Positions 45,681 through 57,718 of a DNA stretch of 64,000 bases are shown here, one piece after another (the first letter of the stretch is position 1; each line of letters opens with the position of its first letter). The translations under genes were made by a program, and so were the position numbers. The DNA lies in assembly GCF_046630445.1 (NCBI RefSeq), contig NC_092335.1:633630001-633694000 (forward strand). Direction: 5' to 3'. Below the pieces are notes generated by a model, which was not told where the DNA came from, did no database searches, and saw only the letters and a program-made list of their open reading frames with translations. The stretch comes from Rutidosis leptorrhynchoides (lineage: Eukaryota > Streptophyta > Magnoliopsida > Asterales > Asteraceae).

Positions 45681-47227
45681 TGTGAAGACCCGTCCTAATC
45701 CATCCGGACGAAGTCCATATCGATTATAAACGAATCACAACAGTTGATTACATCGCGAGGTACTTAACCTCTATATGATACATTTTACAAACATTGCATT
45801 CGTTTTTGAAAAGACAATATTTCATTACATCGAAAGTGGACGACATGCATACCATTTTATAATATCTAACTATAATTGACTTAATAATAATCTTGATGAA
45901 CTCAACGACTCGAATGCAACGTCTTTTGAAATATGTCATGAATGACTCCAAGTAATATCTTTAAAATGAGCAATTGCACAGCGGAAGATTTCTTTCATAC
46001 CTGAGAATAAACATGCTTTCAAGTGTCAACCAAAAGGTTGGTGAGTTCATTAGTTTAACATAAATAATCATTTCCATCGTTTTAATAGACCACAAGATTT
46101 CATATATCCATTTCTCATAAACATACGTCCCATGCATAGAGACAAAAATATCATTCATATGGATTGAACACTTGGTAACCGATATTCACAATATGTATAT
46201 AAGAATATCCCCATCATTCCGGGATCCTCCTTCGGACATGATATAAATTTCGAAGTACTAAAACATCCGGTACTTTGGGTGGGGCTTGTTGGGCCCGATA
46301 GATCTATCTTTAGAGTTCGCGTCAATTAGGGTGTCTGTTCCCTAATTCTTAGATTACCAGACTTAATAATAAGGGGCATATTCGATTTCGATAATTCAAC
46401 CATAGAATGTAGTTTCGATTACTTGTGTCTATTTCGTAAAACATTTATAAAAATTGCGCATGTATTCTCAGCCCAAAAATATAAAGGGTAAAAAGGCAAA
46501 TGAAACTCACCTAATGTATTTTGTAGTAAAAATACATATAACGATATTGAACAATGCAGGGTTGGCCTCGGATTCACGAACCTATATCATTTGTGGATAT
46601 ATTAATACACGTAATCGTAATCGCTCAATTATATATACATTTTTGTTATTAATAATATATTTGTTATACTATATGTTATTTAGATAAATTTTATATATTT
46701 AGTTTATATGTTTTATATAACTATTACTTATCATTAATAATAGAAACTATATATTAAAGTTTAGTATATATTTATATATTAATTGATATATCTTAATTAA
46801 TATCTTTTTAGTAATAAAAGTATAACATAATGTATTTTTATATAAAAGTATCTTTTTATGATAATATTACTCAGGTGACTAATAATACTTATGTGAATAT
46901 TAGCCAATTTATTATTTATAAAATGATAATAATACTAATATTTATCAAAGTATCAATAATTTACTAAAGTGATAATTTTTCCTGCTAGTGATAGTCCTGC
47001 TAATAGTATTAGTAATAACAAGAATAATAATCCTAATTGTAACTTTAATCATGATACTAATAATAACTGATAACTAATATTTATCTTAGTATTAATACTA
47101 ATAATTATAATACTAAATGATAATACTAATAATAACAATAATGATATTATTATTAATTTGATTAAAGATATTAATAATCATTTTATTATTGATTGTACTA
47201 ATAACACATAACATGGTAACAATAATT

Positions 47228-47359
47228 AATAACAATAACAATAACAATAACAATAACAATAACAATAACAATAACAATAACAATAACAATAACAATAACA
47301 ATAACAATAACAATAACAATAACAATAACAATAACAATAACAATAACAATAACAATAAC

Positions 47360-47435
<76 letters not shown>
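47228..47435. repeat. (AACAAT)n(AAT)n microsatellite, expanded copy
   Basis: About 21 AACAAT hexamers followed by about 25 AAT. The partner LTR has only a few hexamers (55249-55357). Asn-only or Ile-only reading frames here are artefacts. Confidence 0.95.
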
Positions 47436-47436
<1 letters not shown>

Positions 47437-49008
47437 TAAATGAAGTAACTACCTTAAAGAAAAGTGTCCCAAAAAAAATAGCAGCCCATGCCTGGGCTCG
47501 AACCCCCGACCTCTCGAATCTCCTTAACACCTCGAACCAGTGGGCTAATGCCCATTTTTCTGTTGTATAACCCTTTCTAATTTTTATAACCCGAAATTAT
47601 CTAATCCCTATTCTTCTTCGTCCTCCAATATAAACGAATCCCACTTAATCCCAAACTATAATCGAGAATTGTCAAGTGGATTTAGGATTAAAAATTACTT
47701 AATCAGTGTGGGATACTTCTACGAAATCAAGCAATCGAATAAAATAAAAAAAAATAAAAAAAAATATCCAGCACAGCTACTGCTGTCGTCGCTGGGTTTT
47801 TTAAAAAAAAAAATTTGATTTTGCAATTTATAAGATTATAGATAAAGGTTATAGCATGAAATAGGTTAGAAATCAATCGTGGAAACATTCCAAATCGACA
47901 ATTTATCTTGAAACAAAACTGAAAGTTCGAATTTGATGGATGAACAATTGTTGACTTTTTATTTCAAAATGTTTGACTTCGAAATTCGGATTCGATAGTA
48001 AGAGTTTGAATTTGATATTTCACAGATAAGTTTAGTATAAGGATTCCAACAAGATTGCATTAATAGATTTTTGAAAACAATACTAAATCGGGCTTTTGGT
48101 ATAATGGTGAAGAACGGAGAGAAAAATAAAAAAATAAAAACAACTGTTCTTCTTTTTCTGTTTTTTTTAACATACTGAATTTTTAGTGTAGTACTTATCT
48201 ATAATAATTGAATACAAGAAGTGGCAGTTGAAACGATCCTAAATGATCTTGTGATATCGATGTATAAACCAAAAGGCAGACAAGGGTTCCCAAACAAGAA
48301 GAAGAAGTTAAAAAATTAAAACAAAAAATGATATATATATAAAAAAAAAAATTCACGCATGATATCTCTAGTCTCTAGTACTATATATATTATTTATTTT
48401 TATTTTTTTTATAATTAATAATTATATTAATAATAATAATATTTATATTTTTTATTAATAATAATAAACATACTAATAATAATAATATTATCAAAATAAA
48501 CTCAATAATAATAATAATAATAATAAGACTAAATGTAATAATGATAATAATAATTTATTATACTAATAATAATAGTATAAATGTATAAAGAATATAAATT
48601 TTTGATAATAATATTTATAAAAATGATACTAAAAATGATACAAATAATGATGATATTCAAAAATGATAATACTTAATGATAATATTCATAATACTATTAT
48701 AATAGCTATATATATTAATAATGATAATAATTTTATTAGTAATAATAATTGTATAACAATTTATATATCAAGTTTCATATTCGTATATTATATTTATAGT
48801 ATTGACTTTGATATTAGTATTGAAAATAACAATAATAATACTATACCATTTATTGTAACTTATGATTTCAATTTAATATATTACAATTACATATTTTTAA
48901 CTATGTGATATATAATAACATATATTCAATATTTAATATTCATTTATTTTATATATGTATTACAATATACATATAATATTAATTATGTTTAAGAGTCATA
49001 TATATTTA

Positions 49009-49017
<9 letters not shown>

Positions 49018-49070
<53 letters not shown>
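49018..49070. repeat. (TA)n in LARD-like 3' LTR
   Basis: About 26 TA units; only a few in the partner LTR (56917-56930). Confidence 0.9.
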
Positions 49071-49074
<4 letters not shown>

Positions 49075-49245
49075 TATTTATTTACAAACAATTGTTCGTG
49101 AATCGTTGAGAATGGTAAAAGGGCAAATGCATTCATGTAACTGTTCCAAAGTTTTCGAGACTCAACATTTCAGGCTTTGCTTATCGTATCGAAAACATAT
49201 AAAGATTAAGGTTTAAATTTGATCGGAAATTCCCGGGTCACTACA

Positions 49246-49281
49246 GTACCTACCCGTTAAAGAAATTTCGTCCCGAAATTT
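49246..49281 (-). promoter_or_regulatory. LARD-like polypurine tract and hairpin
   Basis: Minus strand: AAATTTCGGGACGAAATTT (49281-49263) then TTAACGGGTAGGTAC touching the 3' LTR; the tract is identical to that of E1. Confidence 0.75.
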
Positions 49282-49721
49282 GAGTGAGGTCGTCATGGCT
49301 AACTATAAAAATGTTTTCATGACGAATATGAGTTGATAAATAGAGTTTTATCATCATTGAGTAATATAGATAAAACAATTTGATTATTCAAAGAGCACGA
49401 GTGAAGATATTCACAAAAGAATGAAATGAGAAACAAAGATTTGTTTTTAACTTTTGACGTAGACAGGTTTGAATTTAGAAAATAAGGCGCGTCTTAACTT
49501 TCGACATTGCCTTGGTTGAATTCCGGAATTCAAGGGATTTAAAGAAAATCTTGAAGGTCTATAAGATCTGATTCTTCGGGATTTATGGAAATTAAGATCT
49601 CTTTAATTAAATACGGTGATCTGCCCCGATTACTACGTCTGATATTTCCTTTATAAATTTACCTTTTTCGTTCCATTTATTTTCACCACTTCTATACTCA
49701 ATTCCCAAATTCAAAGGATTT

Positions 49722-49901
49722 ATGAAAATGCTTAACCCTGTTCTGATCCTTGTTCTTATTCTAACTATCGCAATAATCGTTCTTCTTTTCCAACTCCCAC
49801 CTGAAGAATCTGTTTATTTCTATTATGCTTTAGGGATTATTGTATTTATAATCCTCCCGTGTCTTTATATATCTATACATACTGATATCCACGGTTTGTA
49901 A
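49722..49901 (+). CDS. Antisense two-span microprotein ORF in LARD-like element
   Basis: 59-codon ORF on the strand opposite to the element. MLNPVLILVLILTIAIIV gives one span, a loop LPPEESVYFYYAL, then GIIVFIILPCLYISI a second. Length, hydrophobic layout and loop (PPxE...FYxAL) resemble the copia microproteins at 35269 and 26018. A TATA-like TTTATAAATTTACC lies about 65 bp upstream (49651). Function and expression unknown; similarity of such short hydrophobic proteins needs statistics. Confidence 0.45.
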   Translation: MKMLNPVLILVLILTIAIIVLLFQLPPEESVYFYYALGIIVFIILPCLYISIHTDIHGL

Positions 49902-50430
49902 TTTCGGTGTTTGTCATTGGGCTTTATATTTTCTCTTATATTTTGGATCTCTTTGTTTTTTTTTTGTTTTTTTTTTATTTTCTCCCAACCTCTAGTAAAG
50001 CGAGTAATGGTCCAGAATTCGTAAGTGTGGAATTTCAGATAAACATCATGTTCTAAGTAAGAAAGAAGGTATTAACACGATTTGATTTGTAAAATTATCA
50101 GAATCGCTGAGTATAGAACTATCAAGAATATATTTTCTTGATATGTTCAGAAGTTAATCAGAATGAAAGAGTTATGTAACATGACACATGATGACGTTAT
50201 AATCTGTGAATCATCTTGTTCCATTTAGAAACTCAGCATGACTTACTGTAATATAATCACGTTGATCAAGTGTCATTATATTATACTAACTCATGCATCA
50301 GTTCCCAACATTACTTCAATAACATTCTTATTTTAAGCTCGAAAGTTTACAGAATATAGAAACTAACAGTTCCTATATGATGTAACATTGATATCATGAA
50401 GAGATTAATGATTTCAGATAAGAATACTTA

Positions 50431-51115
50431 TGAAAATATCTTCAGAAATATGGAGGATATTTATAATGAAAGATACGATGATATCTTAGAATTTCTAATA
50501 TCGATGGATGATGAAGAAGATTTATCCGTAAGGGTTTAGATTCGGAAGCAAAGTATTCGCTAAAGATTTCATCAGAAACGGAATCATTTGGATTCTTTGA
50601 AGTCAAACTTATTCTTTGTGATTTGACCACGGCTTCCCTTATAGTTTCGCATAATCTGCTTTTTGGTACTAAATTTTCTATTGAATGTTTCCAATATAAT
50701 GATACACAGGAAACACGAGGAGGTATATAATTTTGGACGAGAATATTTATGAAAATATCCTCAGAAATATCGAAGATATTGATGATGATATTTTGGAATT
50801 TCTAAGTTCGATGGTTGATGGAGAAAGATTTTCCGCAAGATTTTAACATGACTTCGGAGCAAGATATTCTCTAAAGATTTCAATGGATCCAGAATTACCT
50901 GAATTCTTTGAATATAGGGTATGGTCCTTGTATTTGTCCTTGGTCTCCTTCATGGTTAACTCTATCCGTTTTCCAGTTCCAACGTTTCTGAGCTTTTCCA
51001 ACATATCATTCTTTATCATCAAACTTTCGACGGTTAAGGTCGTGTACAGTTTTTGCTGCTGTATTCAGCTTTTTCATAATTGTGGTATTGATTTGTAGAC
51101 TGAGTGCTTTTCAGA
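50431..51115 (-). pseudogene. Duplicated PABP-like fragments in LARD-like interior
   Basis: Minus strand 51100-50990 reads KTVHDLNRRKFDDKE-stop-YVGKAQK, then in a shifted frame LTMKETKDKYKDH: the RRM3-linker region of plant poly(A)-binding proteins, with TGA where Trp (EWY) is expected. A second, about 310-bp-offset copy (50431-50602 against 50752-50912) reads SLTSKNPNDSVSDEIF, like the RRM4 start. Sense with the element, as in copia A. Confidence 0.6.
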
Positions 51116-51439
51116 ATTTCAGAATGAAAGATCATAATTCTAAGAGATAAATGTTATACATATAACTGTTGATGTAAGTATGCTGTGAGTTTTTCAAGGT
51201 ATTGATTGCTGATTCTCGGTATTTGGTACGGCAATTCTCGTTATCAGATGCAGATGAGTAGATGATAGGATTTCAATGAATATATTAACTTTTCATAAGG
51301 TCAAAGATCAATGATGTTGCTGGTAAATTTGCTGCTAATGTAGTGAGATATAAACGGTTTTCCGGTATTGATGACGAAAGGCATCTTTTATATCAGGGTT
51401 ATAATGAGGTTGTTTCGAACGAAAAATTGAAGTTGACTT

Positions 51440-51490
51440 GTTGGAGCTGTGACAAAATTGGCTAATTTGAAGAGAGATTGTAAAGTTACT
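51440..51490 (+). pseudogene. Possible copia gag zinc-knuckle remnant
   Basis: TCWSCDKIG, then a stop where His is expected, then FEERL with a one-base shift before the last Cys. Resembles CxxCxxxxHxxxxC knuckles of copia gag, on the antisense strand of the element. Weak. Confidence 0.35.
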
Positions 51491-51859
51491 TTCGATAATA
51501 ATAACGCCAAGGAGTTAGCACAGATACGTGTTTAATGCTTACTCAGGTTCCGAGTGTTTTTAGGTGCATAACTATATGTATAAATCCTTCATTCCGTAGC
51601 TGAAGTGTGGTTGGTTCATCCTCTCGATTGAGGTGTTTTCAAGAATCATGAAAGGTTTGAACGCAGACTGGAATTGTCAAGATACCAATGAGATTTAAGA
51701 TGAAATCAAGTGGCAAAATTGAAGAATTATTTAGTTTCATATGTTATAATCAATATTTTAATTCATTTTAATTGTCCAATGTCATTAGTCCACAGTCGAT
51801 AGTCCACATTTAACAGTCCAATAATTCATATATAATTTAATATATAATATTCGAATTAA

Positions 51860-52060
51860 TTAATACGTATCGTGACCCGTATACGTCTCAGACTCGATCA
51901 CAACTCAAAGTATATATATTATTTGAGAATCAACCTCAACCCTGTATAGAGAACTCGATCATTACTGCATATAGAGTGTCCATGGTGATTCTAAATAATA
52001 TATATAGATGCGTCGATATGATATGTCAAAACCTTGTATACGTGTCCCGATATTTAAAGT
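51860..52060 (-). repeat. LTR-derived module inside LARD-like interior
   Basis: Minus strand resembles E1 LTR 5935-6130 in order: GACACGTATACAA, ATCTATATATAT, GACACTCTATATG, TATACAGGGTTGAGGTTGAT, TTTGAGTTGTGATC, ACGTATAC. Probably LTR sequence carried into the interior. Confidence 0.6.
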
Positions 52061-52205
52061 GCGTAAAATAAATACAGAAATTAAATGACGATAAATAAAA
52101 TGTGTAAAGTAAATAACAGAAATTAAATGACGATAATTAAAATTGTGATAATTAAATTGCGATAAAATAAATTGCGATAAATAAATTGCGATAATTAAAT
52201 GGTAA
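52038..52205 (-). repeat. Short imperfect repeats (AAATTGCGATAA type)
   Basis: About nine runs of AATTAAATGACGATAA or AAATTGCGATAA words. No coding potential. Confidence 0.7.
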
Positions 52206-52507
52206 TACGGAAATAACAGTTAGCTTGGAACAGTTAGCTAGGATTTTTGTTAGCGTGGATTCTTAATAGAATTTCATATTGTTAATTAATCCGTTTCTAA
52301 TCAATTTTTATTGTGTCCATTATTTCTTCATTATGCCACTTGTTGGATTCTGATATGTCAAAATCCAAATATGTAATTGGATGAATATGGTTACTCTGTA
52401 GTGAACGGATTTGTATATCGGTGGATGTAAGTAGGATAGTATATGACTGTTGAAACAGATTCGAAGAACGTACAATGTAACTTATTAATGTGAAATTTAA
52501 ATAGTCC

Positions 52508-52528
52508 TCGGGTATTACCTACCCGTTA
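52508..52528 (-). promoter_or_regulatory. Internal polypurine-like palindrome, LARD-like element
   Basis: Minus strand TTAACGGGTAGGTAATACCC then GA, matching E1 9011-9032 in sequence and in place (downstream of the acidic leader ORF). Confidence 0.5.
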
Positions 52529-53209
52529 AAATATTTTCACCATTAATAGTTTGTACAAGAGAATTTTTAATTACAATCTTTATGAAAACATATATACATA
52601 TATATTTTTCTTCAGATGTATTAATGGATTTAATGAGTTAATATGATATTAAACTCATTTGCTTTTCGGTTGGAACTAGAATAAATAATCTCTAAAACTT
52701 TAGAGATTACATATTCACCATGTCGAACGAAGATAAATGAGGTAGAACGATACGTAGAACGAAGATCATACTCAAAGTACAGATGATGATATTGAAGCAT
52801 GGATTGTTGATGGTACTGGTGCTGTTATTGATTATACTATTGGTGCCGGTGATGTTGCTGTAGCTGGTACATTTTGCACCATATTCTCTGAATTGATTAT
52901 TCGAGCACGAAGTTCGTTGACTTATTACTCCAAGATGATTGTCGGTCAGAACGAGCGGATGAATAAGATTCAGAATTGTGGATAGAATATAATCTTGTCG
53001 AGTTACCCTGGAAATGAGACTGAAAATGGTGTCTCGAACAGGTTCGCCGGTAAACGCTTCAGGTTCATTGTCGAGAGGTGAATTCGGTTGGTGGAAGGGA
53101 TTGCCTTCTGCGCGTTTCCATTAATTAAGTCGACTATGAATCCATCAGATGAAATGGGGATGGATGATTGGTTGTTTCATTCTGGTATCGTTGCTTTCGG
53201 AGCTTAGAT

Positions 53210-53300
53210 GACTATCCATTCTGAATAACTGTCGGGATAACTATCGGAATAGCTGTCGGAATCCGAGGGACTCGATCTAGTTGAGGGATTCATCTCGTAC
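53210..53300 (-). pseudogene. Acidic leader ORF remnant, LARD-like element
   Basis: Minus-strand ATG near 53297: MNPSTRSSPSDSDSYSDSYP, then DSYSEWIVI and stop. Ser/Asp/Tyr repeat at the same place as the acidic leader ORFs of E1 and the older gypsy unit, including a short hydrophobic WIVI end. Too short to be a functional protein by itself; later frames are broken. Confidence 0.5.
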
Positions 53301-53686
53301 GATCAGATGAAGGATTTTCGATAAGAAATAGATTATAGGATGTAGATTAGTATCCTGCAATACATAATTTACATATACATATATAATACTAAAATCTCAT
53401 AAGTTACGGAGGAATCTACGGAAACTGTCAGGTAAAGATAACAATAACAGATACGCTAATATATGAATTTTGTCTATACACTATTCATGCAATCATTGCA
53501 ATATGATATGTCTAGACTAAGAATAATGAGCAGGTAATTTTCTAAGGATGATAAGCAGATGATTTCCGACAAAAATGATAAGCAAAACTTTTGACATGCA
53601 GACACGGTCGAAGTCCAGACTCACTAATGCATCCTAATGACTATCAGTTAGACATACTAATGCAAGACCTGGTTCGCTAAGACCAC

Positions 53687-53701
53687 TGCTCTGATACCAA
53701 C
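53687..53701 (-). other. LARD-like primer-binding site
   Basis: Minus strand GTTGGTATCAGAGCA directly after the LTR end TCTTCACA: the canonical initiator-Met tRNA complement. Confidence 0.85.
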
Positions 53702-55265
53702 TGTGAAGACCCGTCCTAATCCATCCGGACGAAGTCCATATCGATTATAAACGAATCACAACAGTTGATTACATCGCGAGGTACTTAACCTCTATATGAT
53801 ACATTTTACAAACATTGCATTCGTTTTTAAAAAGACAATATTTCATTACATCGAAAGTGGACGGCATGCATACCATTTTATAATATCTAACTATAATTGA
53901 CTTAATAATAATCTTGATGAACTCAACGACTCGAATGCAACGTCTTTTGAAATATGTCATGAATGACTCCAAGTAATATCTTTAAAATGAGCAATTGCAC
54001 AGCGGAAGATTTCTTTCATACCTGAGAATAAACATGCTTTCAAGTGTCAACCAAAAGGTTGGTGAGTTCATTAGTTTAACATAAATAATCATTTCCATCA
54101 TTTTAATAGACCACAAGATTTCATATTTCCATTTCTCATAAACATACGTCCCATGCATAGAGACAAAAATATCATTCATATGGATTGAACACCTGGTAAC
54201 CGACATTCACAATATGTATATAAGAATATCCCCATCATTTCGGGATCCTCCTTCGGACATGATATAAATTTCGAAGTACTAAAGCATCCGGTACTTTGGA
54301 TGGGGCTTGTTGGGCCAGATAGATCTATCTTTAGAGTTCGCGTCAATTAGGGTGTCTGTTCCCTAATTCTTAGATTACCAGACTTAATAATAAGGGGCAT
54401 ATTCGATTTCGATAATTCAACCATAGAATGTAGTTTCGATTACTTGTGTCTATTTCGTAAAACATTTATAAAAATTGCGCATGTATTCTCAGCCCAAAAA
54501 TATAAAGGGTAAAAAGGCAAATGAAACTCACCTAATGTATTTTGTAGTAAAAATACATATAACGATATTGAACAATGCAGGGTTGGCCTCGGATTCACGA
54601 ACCTATATCATTTGTGGATATATTAATACACGTAATCGTAATCGCTCAATTATATATACATTTTTGTTATTAATAATATATTTGTTATACTATATGTTAT
54701 TTAGATAAATTTTATATATTTAGTTTATATGTTTTATATAACTATTACTTATCATTAATAATAGAAACTATATATTAAAGTTTAGTATATATTTATATAT
54801 AATTGATATATCTTAATTAATATCTTTTTAGTAATAAAAGTATAACAGAATGTATTTTTATATAAAAGTATCTTTTTATGATAATATTACTCAGGTGACT
54901 AATAATACTTATGTGAATATTAGCAATTTTATTATTCATAAAATGATAATAATACTAATATTTATCAAAGTATCAATAATTTACTAAAGTGATAATTTTT
55001 CCTGCTAGTGATAGTCCTGCTAATAGTATTAGTAATAACAAGAATAATAATCCTAATTGTAATTTTAATCATGATACTAATAATAACTGATAACTAATAT
55101 TTATCTTAGTATTAATACTAATAATTATAATACTAAATGATAATACTAATAATAACAATAATGATATTATTATTAATTTGATTAAAGATATTAATAATCA
55201 TTTTATTATTGATTGTACTAATAACACATAACATGGTAACAATAATTAATAACAATAACAATAAC

Positions 55266-55359
<94 letters not shown>

Positions 55360-57104
55360 GAAGTAACTACCTTAAAGAAAAGTGTCCCAAAAAAAATAGC
55401 AGCCCATGCCCGGGCTCGAACCCCCGACCTCTCGAATCTCCTTAACACCTCGAACCAGTGGGCTAATGCCCATTTTTCTGTTGTATAACCCTTTCTAATT
55501 TTTATAACCCGAAATTATCTAATCCCTATTCTTCTTCCTCCTCCAATATAAACGAATCCCACTTAATCCCAAACTATAATTGCGAATTGTCAAGTGGATT
55601 TAGGATTAAAAATTACTTAATCAGTGTGGGATACTTCTACGAAATCAAGCAATCGAATAAAATAAAAAAAATAAAAAAAAATATCCAGCACAGCTACTGC
55701 TGTCGTCGCTGGGTTTTTAAAAAAAAAATTGATTTTGCAATTTATAAGATTATAGATAAAGGTTATAGCATGAAATAGGTTAGAAATCAATCGTGGAAAC
55801 ATTCCAAATCAACAATTTATCTTGAAACAAAACTGAAAGTTCGAATTTGATGGATGAACAATTGTTGACTTTTTATTTCAAAATGTTTGACTTCGAAATT
55901 CGGATTCGATAGTAAGAGTTTGAATTTGATATTTCACAGATAAGTTGAGTATAAGGATTCCAACAAGATTGCATTAATAAATTTTTGAAAACAATACTAA
56001 ATCGGGCTTTTGGTATAATGGTGAAGAACGGAGAGAAAAATAAAAAAATAAAAACAACTGTTCTTCTTTTTCTGTTTTTTTTAACATACTGAATTTTTAG
56101 TGTAGTACTTATCTATAATAATTGAATACAAGAAGTGGCAGTTGAAACGATCCTAAATGATCTTGTGATATCGATGTATAAACCAAAAGGCAGACAAGGG
56201 TTCCCAAACAAGAAGAAGAAGTTAAAAAATTAAAACAAAAAATGATATATATAAAAAAAATCACGCATGATATCTCTAGTCTCTAGTACTATATATATTA
56301 TTTATTTTTATTTTTTTATAATTAATAATTATATTAATAATAATAATATTTATATTTTTTATTAATAATAATAAACATACTAATAATAATAATGTTATCA
56401 AAATAAACTCAATAATAATAATAATAAGACTAAATGTAATAATGATAATAATAATTTATTATACTAATAATAATAGTATAAATGTATAAAGAATATAAAT
56501 TTTTGATAATAATATTTATAAAAATGATACTAAAAATGATACAAATAATGATGATATTCAAAAATGATAATACTTAATGATAATATTCATAATACTATTA
56601 TAATAGCTATATATATTAATAATGATAATAATTTTATTAGTAATAATAATTGTATAACAATTTATATATCAAGTTTCATATTCGTATATTATATTTATAG
56701 TATTGACTTTGATATTAGTATTGAAAATAACAACAATAATACTATACCATTTATTGTAACTTATGATTTCAATTTAATATATTACAATTACATATTTTTA
56801 ACTATGTGATATATAATAACATATATTCAATATTTAATATTCATTTATTTTATATATGTATTACAATATACATATAATATTAATTATGTTTAAGAGTCAT
56901 ATATATTTATATATGTATATATATGTATGTACATATTTATTTACAAACAATTGTTCATGAATCGTTGAGAATGGTAAAAGGGCAAATGCATTCATGTAAC
57001 TGTTCCAAAGTTTTTGAGACTCAACATTTCAGACTTTGCTTATCGTATCGAAAACATATAAAGATTAAGGTTTAAATTTGATCGGAAATTCCCGGGTCAC
57101 TACA
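53702..57104 (-). repeat. LARD-like 5' LTR (3403 bp)
   Basis: Closely matches 45681-49245 with scattered substitutions and the shorter AAC/AAT and TA repeats. Confidence 0.92.
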
Positions 57105-57125
57105 GCACCACTCCTGGTGCTCTAA

Positions 57126-57718
57126 ATTAAATTTTAAATGAAAACTGTATGATAAATAAGTATTATGAATGGTACTCCTTATTAGTTTTATAAAAGGTCG
57201 TTTAATTATATCAGATTTGTTGTAATTTAGTAGTTTATAACTACTTTTAGTGACCTAATCACTAACTAATTAGAAACTTATAATTTTTTATTATTATTAC
57301 AATCGAGAACATCCCTTTACTGTAGACTTCATTTTTTAATTCAAAAAGGGCATTTTTGTAATTGTAACTACTCCACCTCCGTCGTCGTGCCATCTACTTC
57401 CCTCTAGAACAATCACCACCACTCCATTTGTTTCCTCTCATACGCCCTAATCTTTTCTCAGTACGTCGGCTTTCTTCGTGCTTCCTCCCTCCAATTGTCA
57501 CCACCCTAATTTTTCTTTTTCTAATACCCAGTTGGGCTTCAGGAGCTACTTTGATAGAAATCCTCTATTACTCCTCCTATGAAATTGGGGATAACAATTA
57601 TGACGATCAAATTGAAGGTAACTATTCATCCTCTTATTTCTTTTTCTTCGATTTCGGAAGGTCCAACGGTAGATACTCTCCAGCCTCCCTCATCTGTATC
57701 GAATCGATGCTCCAATCA
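57126..57718 (+). other. Unresolved gene-like region, left part
   Basis: C/T-rich stretch with an ORF from 57428 (MFPLIRPNLFSVRRLSSCF...), a hydrophobic span and YYSSYEIGDNNYDDQIEG, followed by a GT donor-like GAAGGTAACT (57614). I recognise no family. It continues at 60162 after the solo LTR. It may be a captured or decayed gene. Confidence 0.3.

Larger units (their letters stand above)
45681..49245 (-). repeat. LARD-like 3' LTR (3565 bp)
   Basis: Plus strand TGTGAAGACCCGTCC...GGGTCACTACA. Longer than its partner mainly because of the AAC/AAT repeat at 47228-47435 and the TA run at 49018-49070. Confidence 0.92.
45681..57104 (-). mobile_element. LARD-like Ty3/gypsy element without gag-pol (11.4 kb)
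   Basis: Minus-strand element: 5' LTR 53702-57104, primer site, 4456-bp interior, hairpin/polypurine tract, 3' LTR 45681-49245, GCACC on both sides. The interior has no gag or pol; it holds an acidic leader remnant, an internal polypurine-like motif, PABP-like fragments and an antisense microprotein ORF. LTR ends, hairpin and leader motifs ally it to the E1-type chromoviruses, which could have supplied proteins in trans (inference). Confidence 0.9.
44707..57122 (-). mobile_element. PIF/Harbinger-type element, split by LARD-like insertion
   Basis: Terminal inverted repeats GAGCACTGGGAGTGGTG (left) and CACCACTCCTGGTGCTC (right), flanked by TAA on both sides (44704-44706, 57123-57125), the 3-bp duplication of PIF/Harbinger. 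Without the LARD insert it is about 987 bp. It encodes one small ORF and no DDE transposase, so it would need one in trans. Confidence 0.7.

Noticed and set aside
47189..47530. Poly-Asn, poly-Leu and poly-Ile proteins
   Set aside because: They are translations of the AAC/AAT microsatellite in an LTR.
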